DNA from: Mycobacterium asiaticum
Lineage (GTDB): Bacteria > Actinomycetota > Actinomycetes > Mycobacteriales > Mycobacteriaceae
Assembly (NCBI RefSeq): GCF_001673635.1
Contig: NZ_LZMH01000043.1
Location: 62,001-126,000, forward strand
DNA length: 64,000 bases
Reading direction: 5' to 3'
The notes beneath the pieces are model-generated. The model ran no database searches. It saw only the letters and a list, made by a program, of their open reading frames with translations, and had not been told where the DNA came from. This document shows, one piece after another, positions 52,030 to 60,672 of this stretch. Made by a program: the position numbers and the translations under genes. The number at the start of each line of letters is the position of its first letter. The stretch's first letter is position 1.

Positions 52030-53061
52030 TCAACGAATAGCTCTGTCTTCCAAGGCCGCGGTCAACCCGAATTTCTCGGCGAAACCCATCAAGTCACCGC
52101 CGGAGACCACATGAGTAGTACGTTCATTCCGCCTAGGCACATCTCCTCGCCACGTGAATCTGAATCTCGACCCCACCAAATCGAGGCACCCGATCGTCAG
52201 TGGCCGCGCACCCGGAAGGGACACAACGAGGCCGGTGATCGCGGGATAGTTATAGGTGCTTCCATCGCCGCTCGTGACACTGTCGGGCTGGAAGACCGCC
52301 GGTGTTGCGGTCACATGCCCGCGCGACGCCCAGGCAGTGGGCCCATCGCTATCCGGCTCGATCAGGCGGATCGCATCGTCGTCCATGTCGACGATCAGGC
52401 TCGGCCGCGAAAGTGATTGCTGCAGCCGCAGGTGTTTTCGGAAGGCAAACGACCCCAGCTGCTCGGCCAGATAAGGGTTGGGAAAAAGCAAGCAGCGAGT
52501 CGGTTCCGTCAGTGCAGGCCCGCGTGCATCCGCTCCATTGAGGCTGCCGCCCAGGGCGAGAAGCTCATCGAACTCCGCGGACCACAACCACGCGTCAACG
52601 ACCGAAACGGGCGGGCCATCGAGCCGCGTGGTAGGCGCGATCCGACGGTCTCGTCCGCCGAGAACAAAGCGGTGCGAATCAGATTCAAGGTGGAGCGCTA
52701 CGCCCATCGTCGCCCAGGGGCCCAGCTTTGCCTCAACTAATGAAAAGACACCCCGATTGACGATCAGGGCATCACTTGTGACGTCTATGAGAACCTTTCG
52801 GCGCGAACGCCACCACAGGTAGGTCAGCCAAATCAGGGCCACCAACACGACTACGGCGATCACTGCACCCAAGCCCCACCGCATCCATGGCCGCAGCGAG
52901 TTCACCATGGTCAAGGCGAAGACGGCCGCTGCCACCGCGGTGTAGGCGACGTAGAAGATTCCCTTCCTATTTCCGGTTACCAATTCATTCATTCGGGAAG
53001 AGAGGGGTGGTGCGGATGCCACGAACTGGCGCGACGCCGCCGATCGGTCGTTGACGCTCAT
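52030..53061 (-). CDS. Membrane protein with PH-like domain, function unknown
   Basis: A 343-residue protein with two close transmembrane helices (GIFYVAYTAVAAAVFALTMV and WGLGAVIAVVVLVALIWLTYLWW). A strand-rich cytoplasmic part follows (KVLIDVTSDALIVNRGVFSLVEAKLGPWATMGVAL...). This resembles bacterial PH-domain membrane proteins. It ends convergent with the membrane gene at 50948 (26-bp gap). No pathway can be inferred. Confidence 0.65.
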   Translation of the reverse strand: MSVNDRSAASRQFVASAPPLSSRMNELVTGNRKGIFYVAYTAVAAAVFALTMVNSLRPWMRWGLGAVIAVVVLVALIWLTYLWWRSRRKVLIDVTSDALIVNRGVFSLVEAKLGPWATMGVALHLESDSHRFVLGGRDRRIAPTTRLDGPPVSVVDAWLWSAEFDELLALGGSLNGADARGPALTEPTRCLLFPNPYLAEQLGSFAFRKHLRLQQSLSRPSLIVDMDDDAIRLIEPDSDGPTAWASRGHVTATPAVFQPDSVTSGDGSTYNYPAITGLVVSLPGARPLTIGCLDLVGSRFRFTWRGDVPRRNERTTHVVSGGDLMGFAEKFGLTAALEDRAIR

Positions 53062-53132
53062 GCCTCCGAAGTATCCGGCACCGGGCTGCTACCGAACCCA
53101 ACATTCGCGGGACTGCCCAACTCCTCGCACCC

Positions 53133-53465
53133 GTGGATCGGTGCGACATCGCCGGAATCGTGTCGATGACCAACTCGGCCGTGGTGCATCGCGATTCTCG
53201 CGACTGCGAAATGAACAATTTCGAGCTGGCTTTCACCGAACAGGTCAAGGCGAAGGCTTGCGTATTCTTAAACGCTATTGCCCACCGGTCCGGGATTCCC
53301 CTTCGGTCTCAATGTCTCCTCCGAACGTTGCCGCTGCCCGCGAACATCAGGCGCCAGTTTGGCGAGAACGCGGATGTCGAAGCGGTCGACCAGCACGTCC
53401 GGGGGATCATTCAGAACGCGCTGGACGAAATGAGCCGGCAACGCCGCTTCCCGTTCTTCGGCTGA
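53133..53465 (+). CDS. Possible small hypothetical protein
   Basis: An open frame of 110 codons divergent from the membrane protein gene. The C-terminal part (NADVEAVDQHVRGIIQNALDEMSRQ) looks like a genuine amphipathic helix. Candidate starts are ATG at 53133, 53166 or 53211. No strong ribosome site and no family. Other overlapping frames of similar length exist, so this call is weak. Confidence 0.35.
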   Translation: MDRCDIAGIVSMTNSAVVHRDSRDCEMNNFELAFTEQVKAKACVFLNAIAHRSGIPLRSQCLLRTLPLPANIRRQFGENADVEAVDQHVRGIIQNALDEMSRQRRFPFFG

Positions 53466-53562
53466 CCAGTTCCGACTGCGCGGAAAAGGTGATCGGACAT
53501 GACGGCTGTTCGATGAGCACCGGTAGCCGATCTGAATTGTCAAGTGGTCCAACGACCGGCGC

Positions 53563-54126
53563 CTACCAGCGCGCTGGCGCCGGGTAATCGATGGTCAGGG
53601 GACGTTGGTAGGACAGGTCGCTGCGGTCCCGGGTGCCGACGAGGTAGCCCTTCTCCGTGAAGAACGAGGATTGAAGCACGCGAGCGTCGGCCAAAAACAT
53701 GCCCTCCACCGTTGATCGCCGAACCGTGATGCGCCACATGTCATCTCGTCGCTCCAAGCGGTCGATGTAGCGGCCGGTGATGAATTGCGCGCTCTTTCCG
53801 TCGGGTCCTATCAGTACGACGATGACATAGCTCTCGGCATGTGCAGTGTCTCCGTCGATCTCGCAGGTGTGGGTGGTGATGTTGTGCGTATGCACGCGAG
53901 AGGTTTCCGCATGGGTGCGGTTCGCCCATTCGCCGTAGTCGGGACCCGCATTGACGGCGTGGCCGTGCTCGTCGACGCCGTCATTGTGGTATGCCGACGT
54001 GATGAGGTCGACGTCGTGACGGTCGCAGCCGCGGGCATGGCGGGAGATGCAGTCGAGGATCTCTGTGCGATCCATCAGGTAGCGCACGTCCTGCCTAAGA
54101 GTGTCTCGCTGGACATACATGGTCAT
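53563..54126 (-). CDS. SnoaL-like (NTF2 fold) enzyme or binding protein
   Basis: A 187-residue cytoplasmic protein from the ATG at 54126 (MTMYVQRDTLRQDVRYLMDRTEILDCISRHARGCDRHD). The SnoaL_4 pattern is DRTEILDCISRHARGCDRHD, VDLITSAYHNDGVDEHG and a His-rich middle (HAETSRVHTHNITTH), as in scytalone-dehydratase-like or steroid isomerase-like proteins. It is the divergent neighbour of the TetR gene across operator site A. It probably acts on an intermediate of the P450/SDR pathway to the right. Confidence 0.75.
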   Translation of the reverse strand: MTMYVQRDTLRQDVRYLMDRTEILDCISRHARGCDRHDVDLITSAYHNDGVDEHGHAVNAGPDYGEWANRTHAETSRVHTHNITTHTCEIDGDTAHAESYVIVVLIGPDGKSAQFITGRYIDRLERRDDMWRITVRRSTVEGMFLADARVLQSSFFTEKGYLVGTRDRSDLSYQRPLTIDYPAPARW

Positions 54127-54179
54127 GTGGTCCCGCCTAACGCGTCGGTAAACGTCGACGTAAGTCGACGCTGGTGGCA

Positions 54180-54195
54180 CTATACGAATGTACAG
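54180..54195. promoter_or_regulatory. Regulon palindrome, site A (CTATAC-GAAT-GTACAG)
   Basis: This is one of six copies of the CTRTAC-GNNN-GTAYAG palindrome in this cluster. It is in the divergent gap between the SnoaL-like gene (54 bp away) and the TetR gene (45 bp away), the usual place for an autoregulated operator. Confidence 0.7.
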
Positions 54196-54239
54196 CAGCC
54201 TCGGGTGGACAATACGAGTTATCGACAGATCGGAAGGCC

Positions 54240-54884
54240 ATGACGACATCCGCGCGGCGCGTAGGCGCTGAAACGTCCAAGACTAGGGACGCGCTGCTCG
54301 ACTGCGTCGAAAAAATGATGCTCGACGAGGGCTATCCCAGCGTCACCTACCGGGCGCTCGCAACGAAGGCGGGTGTCACGCCGAGCCTGGTTCAGTACTA
54401 CTTTCCCAATCTCGACGACATTTTCGTTGCTGCCATCAGGCGCTACTCCGAGCGCAACCTGACCTATCTCACCGAGACACTGGAACGCCGCGCCGATGAA
54501 CCCCTGCGTGCCGTATGGGAGTACTCCTGGGAAGAGGCGACGGGCGCATTGATGACCGAGTTCATGGCACTCGGAAACCACCGCAAGTCCATTCGCACCG
54601 AGATCGCCGCGGTCACGGAAAGCGTGCGCAAGATGCAGCTGGATGCGCTTGTTGCCAAGTTCGGCAAAAACGCTCGACCAATCGGTGACTTATCGCTTCC
54701 AGCGCTGCAGCTACTGATGTCGGGGCTGCCGAAGTTCCTCAACCTCGAGGAGGGCATCGGCGTCAGGTCGGCGCATGACGAGGTCACCAAAGCGTTCACG
54801 CGCTACATCGATGCCGTGGAACCACCCGCCAACCCCCGCAAGCGGAAACCGGCTTCGCGCCGGCGCGGTGCGGCCAGGACCTGA
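54240..54884 (+). CDS. TetR-family regulator of the P450/SDR cluster
   Basis: A 214-residue repressor starting at an ATG with a GGAAGG site; the earlier frame start at 54174 overlaps the operator. The helix-turn-helix is clear (RDALLDCVEKMMLDEGYPSVTYRALATKAGVTPSLVQYYFPNL). The ligand domain is helical with a basic tail (PRKRKPASRRRGA). It is the only regulator inside the cluster and lies at one of six identical palindromes, so it most likely controls all of them. The ligand is unknown, presumably the substrate or its CoA ester. Confidence 0.85.
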   Translation: MTTSARRVGAETSKTRDALLDCVEKMMLDEGYPSVTYRALATKAGVTPSLVQYYFPNLDDIFVAAIRRYSERNLTYLTETLERRADEPLRAVWEYSWEEATGALMTEFMALGNHRKSIRTEIAAVTESVRKMQLDALVAKFGKNARPIGDLSLPALQLLMSGLPKFLNLEEGIGVRSAHDEVTKAFTRYIDAVEPPANPRKRKPASRRRGAART

Positions 54885-54901
54885 GACCTAGGACTGGCGT
54901 T

Positions 54902-56278
54902 TCATCCGCCGCAGAACATCCCACGGTAGCCGTAGGCGGGATGCCGCTGACTGATGTCTGCCGTAGGCGCGTCAAAGAGCTTTTCGCGCAGGGTTCCCGG
55001 ACTGTACTCCTTCTGCATGAGGCCCTTGTCCTGGAGTACCGGGACCACATACTCGAAGAATTCCTCGTAGCTTTCAGGCAGCAACGCGTTCATGACCTGA
55101 ACCCCGTCAACTCCTGCGGCCTGGTACGCAACCAGTCGCGCAGCGATGGTTTCCGGCGATCCGACAACCATCTGCGGTAATGACAGCGACGACAGAAAGT
55201 CTTTAATTGTCGGCTTGGCGCCTTCGGGCCACGCGTTGATCATCGAGATGAATGCGCCGCGGATACCGGGAATCTCGTCAAGGATGTCCTCGAGCGGCGT
55301 CGACGCGTCATAACGGCCCAGATCAATGCCACTCAGGCTCGAGAAATATGCCGTCTGCGCTTCCTGGCTGCGAAACTCCTCCAATTCGCCCCACTTTCGC
55401 AGAGCCTCCTCGTCGGTCGATCCGACGATGAACATCATTGCCTGAAGGAACTTGATGTCACCGTCCCAGCGCCCTCGCTCGCGAGCCAGTCCCCGCACAG
55501 TGTCGATCTGCGCGGTGATGGTCTCGAGGGACATCGCCGAAAGAAACATGAGTTCCGCATGGCTGCTTGCGAATTCGAGTCCGGCTGGTGAGCCGCCGGC
55601 TTGGGCCAGCACGGGCGTGCGTTGCGGCGATGGCTCCATCAAGTTGAAACCTTCGACGCTGTACCGCTTACCCTCGTGGTTGATGTCATGCACCTTCGCG
55701 GGGTCGGCATACACGCCGGCTGACGGGTCGTCGACGATAGAGTCGAGGTCCCATGACCCTTCCCAGAGTTTGTATGTGACGTCGACGTACTCGTCGGCCC
55801 ACGCGTAGCGCTCATCGTGCGAGAGGTTGCCGGGCAGTCCGAGGTTTCGGAACGCACGCTCGTTGGCCGAGGTGACGATGTTCCACCCGACACGCCCGTT
55901 TGTGAGGTGATCGAGGGTAGAAATTGCGCGGGCGAAGACGAAGGGGTGATGAGAAATAACCGAACTGGTGTAGAGAAATCCAATGTCGGCCGTCTCGCGA
56001 GCCATTGCCGGAATGAGCATGGTGCAGTCGCCGATGGGCACGTTCATCGCCATCTCGAAGATCACGTCGCGCGATCCCTTGTACTCACCCTGGACGCCGA
56101 TGACATCGGTGAAGAAGAAGGCGTCGATCTTGGCGCGTTCAGCCTTCTTGGCCAGATCTACCCAGAGATCGAAGCCCTTGAACTCGCGGTTCCGGGCACG
56201 TGGATGACGCCAGATCCCGTGGAAGTTGTGCCCGATCGAGTCCATCACCAACAACGTGAAGATCATGCGTTTCGGCAC
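54902..56278 (-). CDS. Luciferase-like flavin monooxygenase (NtaA/SnaA/DszA family)
   Basis: A 458-residue FMN-dependent monooxygenase. Its length and segments (GHNFHGIWRHPRARNREF, RAISTLDHLTNGRVGWNIVTSANERAFRNLG, PQRTPVLAQAGGSPAGLEFA) are those of the two-component NtaA/SnaA/DszA group. These oxidise with FMNH2 supplied by a reductase. Such enzymes open or oxygenate N- or S-heterocycles, chelators or cyclic ketones. GTG at 56278 has a GAGGACACA ribosome site and is chosen. It is controlled by sites B1/B2 directly upstream. No flavin reductase gene is in the window. Confidence 0.87.
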   Translation of the reverse strand: MPKRMIFTLLVMDSIGHNFHGIWRHPRARNREFKGFDLWVDLAKKAERAKIDAFFFTDVIGVQGEYKGSRDVIFEMAMNVPIGDCTMLIPAMARETADIGFLYTSSVISHHPFVFARAISTLDHLTNGRVGWNIVTSANERAFRNLGLPGNLSHDERYAWADEYVDVTYKLWEGSWDLDSIVDDPSAGVYADPAKVHDINHEGKRYSVEGFNLMEPSPQRTPVLAQAGGSPAGLEFASSHAELMFLSAMSLETITAQIDTVRGLARERGRWDGDIKFLQAMMFIVGSTDEEALRKWGELEEFRSQEAQTAYFSSLSGIDLGRYDASTPLEDILDEIPGIRGAFISMINAWPEGAKPTIKDFLSSLSLPQMVVGSPETIAARLVAYQAAGVDGVQVMNALLPESYEEFFEYVVPVLQDKGLMQKEYSPGTLREKLFDAPTADISQRHPAYGYRGMFCGG

Positions 56279-56309
56279 TGTGTCCTCGTCTCGACTCGGC
56301 GGGAAGGTG

Positions 56310-56340
56310 CTGTACGTCCGTATGCTATACGATCGTATGG
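56310..56340. promoter_or_regulatory. Regulon palindromes, sites B1 and B2
   Basis: CTGTACGTCCGTATGC (56310-56325) and CTATACGATCGTATGG (56325-56340) share one base. They lie 32-62 bp upstream of the luciferase-like monooxygenase gene. Two adjacent palindromes suggest cooperative binding of two dimers. Confidence 0.65.
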
Positions 56341-56385
56341 TGCCGAGCTGGGGTCCGGCAACTACGGTGCGCTTGTCTTCTGCCA

Positions 56386-57249
56386 TCACCGCATGACGTG
56401 TGCGCACTGCCGGTGCGGATGGACGTCGAACAGGTCGCGGTAGGACGGCGGTTGGCGTCCACCGTCGTCGGTTATGCCGTACCTGACCGCCAGTTCCGCA
56501 CCGATCAGCGTCTGTCCGCTCACCGTCATCAGGTCCGGGTCGTTGTAGAGGGCCCAGATGACGTGTCCCGTGAATTCGGGCGTCTCCGCGGATTTGAGGA
56601 TGTGACCGAACTTTTCGGGGTTGCTCGCGATGATCTTTCGCACCCTGTCGGTGAGCAGCGATCCCATCCAGATTGACACGGCCGCGATCCCGTACTCACG
56701 AAAGTCGAACGCCATGTCGGCGGCCATCTTGTCGGTTCCGGCTTTCGGGACGCCATAGGCGGGTCCGAACGCATAGTGAACCGCACCTGAGGATGACGAG
56801 AACGCGACCAATCCCTTGCGCTGCGGAAGCATCAGGGGCGCGGCATGGACGGTGGCGACGTAGCTGCTGCGCAGACCGACGTTGAGTGTGTCGAGGACCC
56901 TGAGAGGCTCCTCCCAGAACTTGGTACGCCCCATCATCTCGTCACGGATGATGGCGGCATTGTTGACCAGTATGTCGAGCCGGCCCGCTTCCTCGCGTAT
57001 CCGCTCGAACAACGCCTTGACCTGCTCGTCGTCGCCATGGTCCACGCCCACCGCGATTCCCTCGCCGCCCGCAGCGGTCACCTGGGCGGCTGTCTCGTCG
57101 ATGCTGCCCTTCGACGGCGCTGCGGCGTCGGTCCGGGTGCGGCCGGTGACGTATACCTTGCAGCCGTGGCTGCCGAGTGCGCGGGCGATGCCGGCTCCCG
57201 CGCCGCGGCTGGCTCCCGTCACAAGGGCGACGGGCTTGTCGTGGGGCAT
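56386..57249 (-). CDS. Short-chain dehydrogenase/reductase
   Basis: A 287-residue NAD(P)-dependent enzyme. It has VTGASRGAGAGIA, the NNAA motif, Ser in AFSSSSGAVHY, and YGVPKAG with the catalytic Tyr and Lys. The start is the ATG at 57249 with GAGG upstream; a GTG at 57264 overlapping the P450 TGA (GTGA) is possible. It is the last gene of the operon SDR-ferredoxin-P450-SDR. It probably oxidises an alcohol made by the P450. Confidence 0.87.
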   Translation of the reverse strand: MPHDKPVALVTGASRGAGAGIARALGSHGCKVYVTGRTRTDAAAPSKGSIDETAAQVTAAGGEGIAVGVDHGDDEQVKALFERIREEAGRLDILVNNAAIIRDEMMGRTKFWEEPLRVLDTLNVGLRSSYVATVHAAPLMLPQRKGLVAFSSSSGAVHYAFGPAYGVPKAGTDKMAADMAFDFREYGIAAVSIWMGSLLTDRVRKIIASNPEKFGHILKSAETPEFTGHVIWALYNDPDLMTVSGQTLIGAELAVRYGITDDGGRQPPSYRDLFDVHPHRQCAHVMR

Positions 57250-57260
57250 AGATGTGTTCC

Positions 57261-58628
57261 TCACCTCGAGATCTTGGCCGTCTCCTTGTATTCGGTGATG
57301 GGACGGGCCAAATTTTGCTCTTCACAAACCTTTTGCAATCGCTGCACGGTCTCAGCCACGCCCGGTCCCGATCTAGGGCCAGGAGTGAACGAGGCGGGTA
57401 GGTGACGCATGCCTTGAATCACGCCGATGCTGTCGTAGTGCACGGTCCCCTCCGCCAGGCACTGATAGTCCGGCATCCGGTCGAGTACCGCGGTGAGCAT
57501 GGACTTGAACACGGTGCGGGCCACATTCGACCCGATACACCGGTGCACGCCAAGACCGAAGCTGAAGTGGCGGTTGCCCTTCCGGTCGAGCACCACACTG
57601 TCGGGATCGCTGAACAGCGCCGGGTCGCGGTTGGCCATCGCCCAGGACAGCCATAGTCGTTCGCCCTCTTGCAGGCTGATGCCGAACATTTCCTTGTCTT
57701 CGGAGATGGTGCGCGCGTCACCTGGCGCCGGGGTGAAGTAGCGCAGGAACTCTTCGGTGGCGGAGTTCAGCAGGTTGTGGCGGTCGTCGCTGAGTCGCGT
57801 GCGCTCCTCGGCGTGCCGCGACAGCCACTCCAGTGCGTGCGCGGTCAACGCCGTGGTGGTGTCGAACCCGCCGCCGATGAGCAAATTCAGCATGCCGATC
57901 AGCTCGATATCGGGTGGTGCCTCGCCGTCGATCCGGAGCTTGGCCAAGGCGTCGATGATGCCCGGGCGGGGGCGTTCGCGGATCTCGACTAGATTGGCAT
58001 AAAGGTCGACTCCCATAGCCAGATACAGCTCGCGCATCCTCGCGGCCTCGGGCGAGTCCGGTTGCGTGTAGACCAACGCATGTGCCGGCTCGTTGTAGAC
58101 CGTCCACTTCTCCAGCGGGATCCCGAGCATCGCCAGTGTGAGCACGGCCGGCACCACGTTGGCAAGGTCATCGACGAAGTCCATGCGCCCGGTTTCGATG
58201 TGGTCGTCGATGCAGGCGCGCGTGATCTCGTCGACGAACGGCTCCCACCGCTTGACCGCAGCCGGCGACAGATAGGGATTGAGCGCAGTCCGGTAGTACC
58301 GGTGCTCGGGATCGTCCATCTCGAGCATGCCGCCGCGGAAGTTCTCCGATTCGACGGTCAACGGTATCGAGATGCCTTTGTAGCCTCGGCGTTGATGGTG
58401 AACGTCGTGATCGTTGGACACATGCGGGCAGCGCGCAAGCTCAAAGACCTCGCGGCCGCCTGCGGCGACCCAGTGCCCGCCGTAGGTATCAGTCCAGGCG
58501 ATTGGACACCGCCGGTGCATGTCGTGGGTGATGTCCAAGAAATGCTCACGATAGCCAGCGGAATGGCGATCGAACGGGTACTGGGGAGCCTCGGACCGAT
58601 CGACGGGCTTGCTGGACGGGGCACTCAC
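57261..58628 (-). CDS. Cytochrome P450 (first of two)
   Basis: A 455-residue P450. It has the I-helix GGGFDTTTAL, ExxR in TEEFLRYF and the heme-binding FSFGLGVHRCIGSN with the axial Cys. The start is GTG at 58628, two bases before the ferredoxin stop; the frame is open to 58676. It is encoded directly after a ferredoxin that likely supplies its electrons. An extended N-terminal region of about 40 residues precedes the family start. Confidence 0.88.
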   Translation of the reverse strand: MSAPSSKPVDRSEAPQYPFDRHSAGYREHFLDITHDMHRRCPIAWTDTYGGHWVAAGGREVFELARCPHVSNDHDVHHQRRGYKGISIPLTVESENFRGGMLEMDDPEHRYYRTALNPYLSPAAVKRWEPFVDEITRACIDDHIETGRMDFVDDLANVVPAVLTLAMLGIPLEKWTVYNEPAHALVYTQPDSPEAARMRELYLAMGVDLYANLVEIRERPRPGIIDALAKLRIDGEAPPDIELIGMLNLLIGGGFDTTTALTAHALEWLSRHAEERTRLSDDRHNLLNSATEEFLRYFTPAPGDARTISEDKEMFGISLQEGERLWLSWAMANRDPALFSDPDSVVLDRKGNRHFSFGLGVHRCIGSNVARTVFKSMLTAVLDRMPDYQCLAEGTVHYDSIGVIQGMRHLPASFTPGPRSGPGVAETVQRLQKVCEEQNLARPITEYKETAKISR

Positions 58629-58629
58629 G

Positions 58630-58872
58630 TCACTGTTCCCGTCGCCGGTCCTGTGCGTCGCGCCCGGCGGCCACACCTTCGCCCATCACCGTGATGGCTT
58701 GCTCGGGGCACGAATTCACCGCTTCGACGACTGATTCGCGCCGTTCGGAAGGCACGGCCTCGACGACGGCGTGCGCATGGCCGTCGACATCGTCGAGCTC
58801 GAACGATTCCGGCGCAATCATGGCGCATAAGGTGTGGCCCTGACATCGTGAAGGGTCAACTTTGATCCGCAC
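58630..58872 (-). CDS. P450-associated ferredoxin (CxxHxxC type)
   Basis: An 80-residue cytoplasmic ferredoxin: Cys10, His13 and Cys16 (RCQGHTLC), then Cys55 in NSCPEQAI. His in place of the usual second Cys is typical of ferredoxins paired with mycobacterial P450s, and the cluster is likely 3Fe-4S. It uses GTG at 58872. The last 20 residues are a basic hydrophilic tail. It should carry electrons to the P450 immediately downstream; no reductase is in the window. Confidence 0.85.
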   Translation of the reverse strand: MRIKVDPSRCQGHTLCAMIAPESFELDDVDGHAHAVVEAVPSERRESVVEAVNSCPEQAITVMGEGVAAGRDAQDRRREQ

Positions 58873-58918
58873 TCGGCCTCCCAAATCTGTCGTTGTGCAA
58901 CGCTTCTGGCTTGGTGTG

Positions 58919-59662
58919 TCAAACGACTGCCGCCCCATTGACGCCGATGACCTGTCCGTTGACATAACCCGCGCCCTCCGAACACAGGAAGGAGCACACC
59001 GCGGCGACCTCGTCGGCAACGCCGAGGCGCCCCGCCGGGATCGCTTGTATCAGCACCTCCGTCCCGGGAAGCTTGCCCTCTTCCTGTTGCTGCCGAAGCA
59101 TCGGTGAGTCGATGACAAACGGCGGCACGGTATTCGCCGTAATCCCCTTGCGCGCGTAGTCGAGTGCGACTGTCTTGGTCATCGCGATGACTCCGCCCTT
59201 GGTGGCCGCGTAATGCCCCTGCCTGGAAGCACCCTGCTGGCCCGCCGCCGAGGAGATGGTGACGATACGCCCCCACTTCCCCGTCACCATGTCCGGCAGC
59301 GCCGCCCGTACGCACAGAAACGTGCCAGTGAGGTTGACCGCCACATACCGATTCCACTCGTCGAGGGTGATTCGGTCGAACCGCGTGAATCCTGCTATTG
59401 CTGCACTGGTAACGAGAATTTCGACCGGCCCAAGAGCGTCACGAACGGTGGCGAAGGCGGACGCCACTTCCGCTTCGTCGGATATATCTGCACCGACAGC
59501 GATCGCCGTGCCTCCTGCCGTATGGATCTCTGCGGCAACCTCTTTGGCCCTGGCAGTATTTTGGTCCACGATGGCGACGCGATGTCCGTCGGCCGCGAGC
59601 TTGGCACTTATCGATTGACCCAAGCCAGATGCCCCGCCGGTTACCAGCGCAATTCGGCTCAC
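58919..59662 (-). CDS. Short-chain dehydrogenase/reductase (FabG-like)
   Basis: A 247-residue SDR from an ATG at 59662. It has VTGGASGLGQSI, a modified Asn motif in LVTSAAIAG, and Ser then YAATK in TISSAAGQQGASRQGHYAATK. It heads the operon SDR, ferredoxin, P450, SDR, 32 bp from operator site C. The substrate is unknown. Confidence 0.87.
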   Translation of the reverse strand: MSRIALVTGGASGLGQSISAKLAADGHRVAIVDQNTARAKEVAAEIHTAGGTAIAVGADISDEAEVASAFATVRDALGPVEILVTSAAIAGFTRFDRITLDEWNRYVAVNLTGTFLCVRAALPDMVTGKWGRIVTISSAAGQQGASRQGHYAATKGGVIAMTKTVALDYARKGITANTVPPFVIDSPMLRQQQEEGKLPGTEVLIQAIPAGRLGVADEVAAVCSFLCSEGAGYVNGQVIGVNGAAVV

Positions 59663-59693
59663 TCACACCACCTCTCGACGCTGCACACCCATG

Positions 59694-59709
59694 CTATACG
59701 ACTGTATAG
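59694..59709. promoter_or_regulatory. Regulon palindrome, site C (CTATAC-GACT-GTATAG)
   Basis: Perfect symmetry including the flanking G and C (7-bp arms GCTATAC and GTATAGC). It is 32 bp upstream of the SDR start at 59662, the head of the four-gene operon. Confidence 0.7.
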
Positions 59710-59745
59710 CGCAATTGCGGGTGACACAAGGAGGCTCGCCCGGAA

Positions 59746-60516
59746 TCAGACGCCCGCCGGTCCCGGCGCTCCATGCATATACAACGTCTGGCCGGAGCAG
59801 AAACTTGACGCGTCCGAGGCGAAGAAGAGGACGCCATAGCCGATCTCGTCCGGTTCGCCGAGTCGGCCGAGACCGTTCGTCATCGCGATCGCCTCCGGAT
59901 CGAGCCCATATCGCGCGGCGTCGTCGGTCAAGGTGGCGGCGCGGACGGCGCCAACCGCGATGGCGTTTACCCGAATGCCCTTCTTGGCCCACGCTGCCGC
60001 CATGGACCCGGTCAGATTGTTGACCGCAGCCTTGGCCGCACCGTAGGGCGCCGCCTGCGGCATTGCCAGCAAGCTTGCGCCCGACGAGATATTGACGATC
60101 GCGCCTTTCCCCTGCGCCATCATCGGTTTGGCCGCCGCCTTCGACAAGTGCCAGACGGCCTTGAAGTTCAGCGCGAGCACGTTCTCGAAGTCATCGTCCG
60201 GCCACTTCATGATCGACTTGGTTTCCGCTCCCCCTGCGCAGTTGACCAATACGTCGAGTCGACCGAACTCCTCGATGGTCTTGTCGACCAGTCCGCGACA
60301 CGCTTCAGCGGTGGTGACGTTGGTGGAAATTGGCAACGCACGGCGCCCCAATGCCAGCACCTCTTTGGCCGTCGATTCGAGGGGGTCCGGACGTCGACCG
60401 GCCAGCACCAAATCGGCGCCGTGCTCGGCCAGCACCAACGCGGCCCCCCGGCCGATGCCGGTGCCACCTCCGGTGATGACCGCGACGCAGCCCTCGAGTG
60501 AAATCCGACTGTTCAT
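59746..60516 (-). CDS. Short-chain dehydrogenase/reductase
   Basis: A 256-residue SDR. It has the cofactor motif ITGGGTGIGRGAAL, NCAG, a catalytic Ser in NISSGASLL and YGAAK. The C-terminus (SGQTLYMHGAPG) is the family end. It is upstream of the SDR/P450 operon on the same strand but has its own operators D and E, so it is transcribed from the divergent promoter region shared with the second P450. Confidence 0.86.
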   Translation of the reverse strand: MNSRISLEGCVAVITGGGTGIGRGAALVLAEHGADLVLAGRRPDPLESTAKEVLALGRRALPISTNVTTAEACRGLVDKTIEEFGRLDVLVNCAGGAETKSIMKWPDDDFENVLALNFKAVWHLSKAAAKPMMAQGKGAIVNISSGASLLAMPQAAPYGAAKAAVNNLTGSMAAAWAKKGIRVNAIAVGAVRAATLTDDAARYGLDPEAIAMTNGLGRLGEPDEIGYGVLFFASDASSFCSGQTLYMHGAPGPAGV

Positions 60517-60558
60517 TGCACTCCCTCGATGCGCCTGAATTTAACCGAACCGCCCCGG

Positions 60559-60574
60559 TTGTACGATCGTACAG
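60559..60574. promoter_or_regulatory. Regulon palindrome, site D (TTGTAC-GATC-GTACAG)
   Basis: Contains the perfect 14-bp palindrome TGTACGATCGTACA (60560-60573). It is 43 bp upstream of the SDR start at 60516 and 38 bp from site E. Confidence 0.7.
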
Positions 60575-60611
60575 CGGAGCCAACTTGCTTGTGCACGTTT
60601 GTCTCGACAAA

Positions 60612-60643
60612 GTGCTGTGCTGTACGCTTGTACAGCACAGCAC
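60612..60643. promoter_or_regulatory. Regulon palindrome, site E, within a 32-bp perfect inverted repeat
   Basis: The 16-bp core (60620-60635) is CTGTAC-GCTT-GTACAG. The symmetry runs on without error to arms of 14 bp (GTGCTGTGCTGTAC and its complement). It lies just upstream of the second P450 (start 60673; alternative ATG 60646 at the repeat edge). It is the strongest copy of the regulon motif and could also fold as an RNA hairpin. Confidence 0.75.
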
Positions 60644-60672
60644 GAATGCGAGCCGCAGGCGAGGAGCCGACG

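Noticed and set aside
53051-53587. 178-codon frame overlapping the small ORF at 53133
   Set aside because: Low-complexity Arg/Pro-rich sequence without ribosome site; the 53133 frame is slightly more protein-like, but both are weak.
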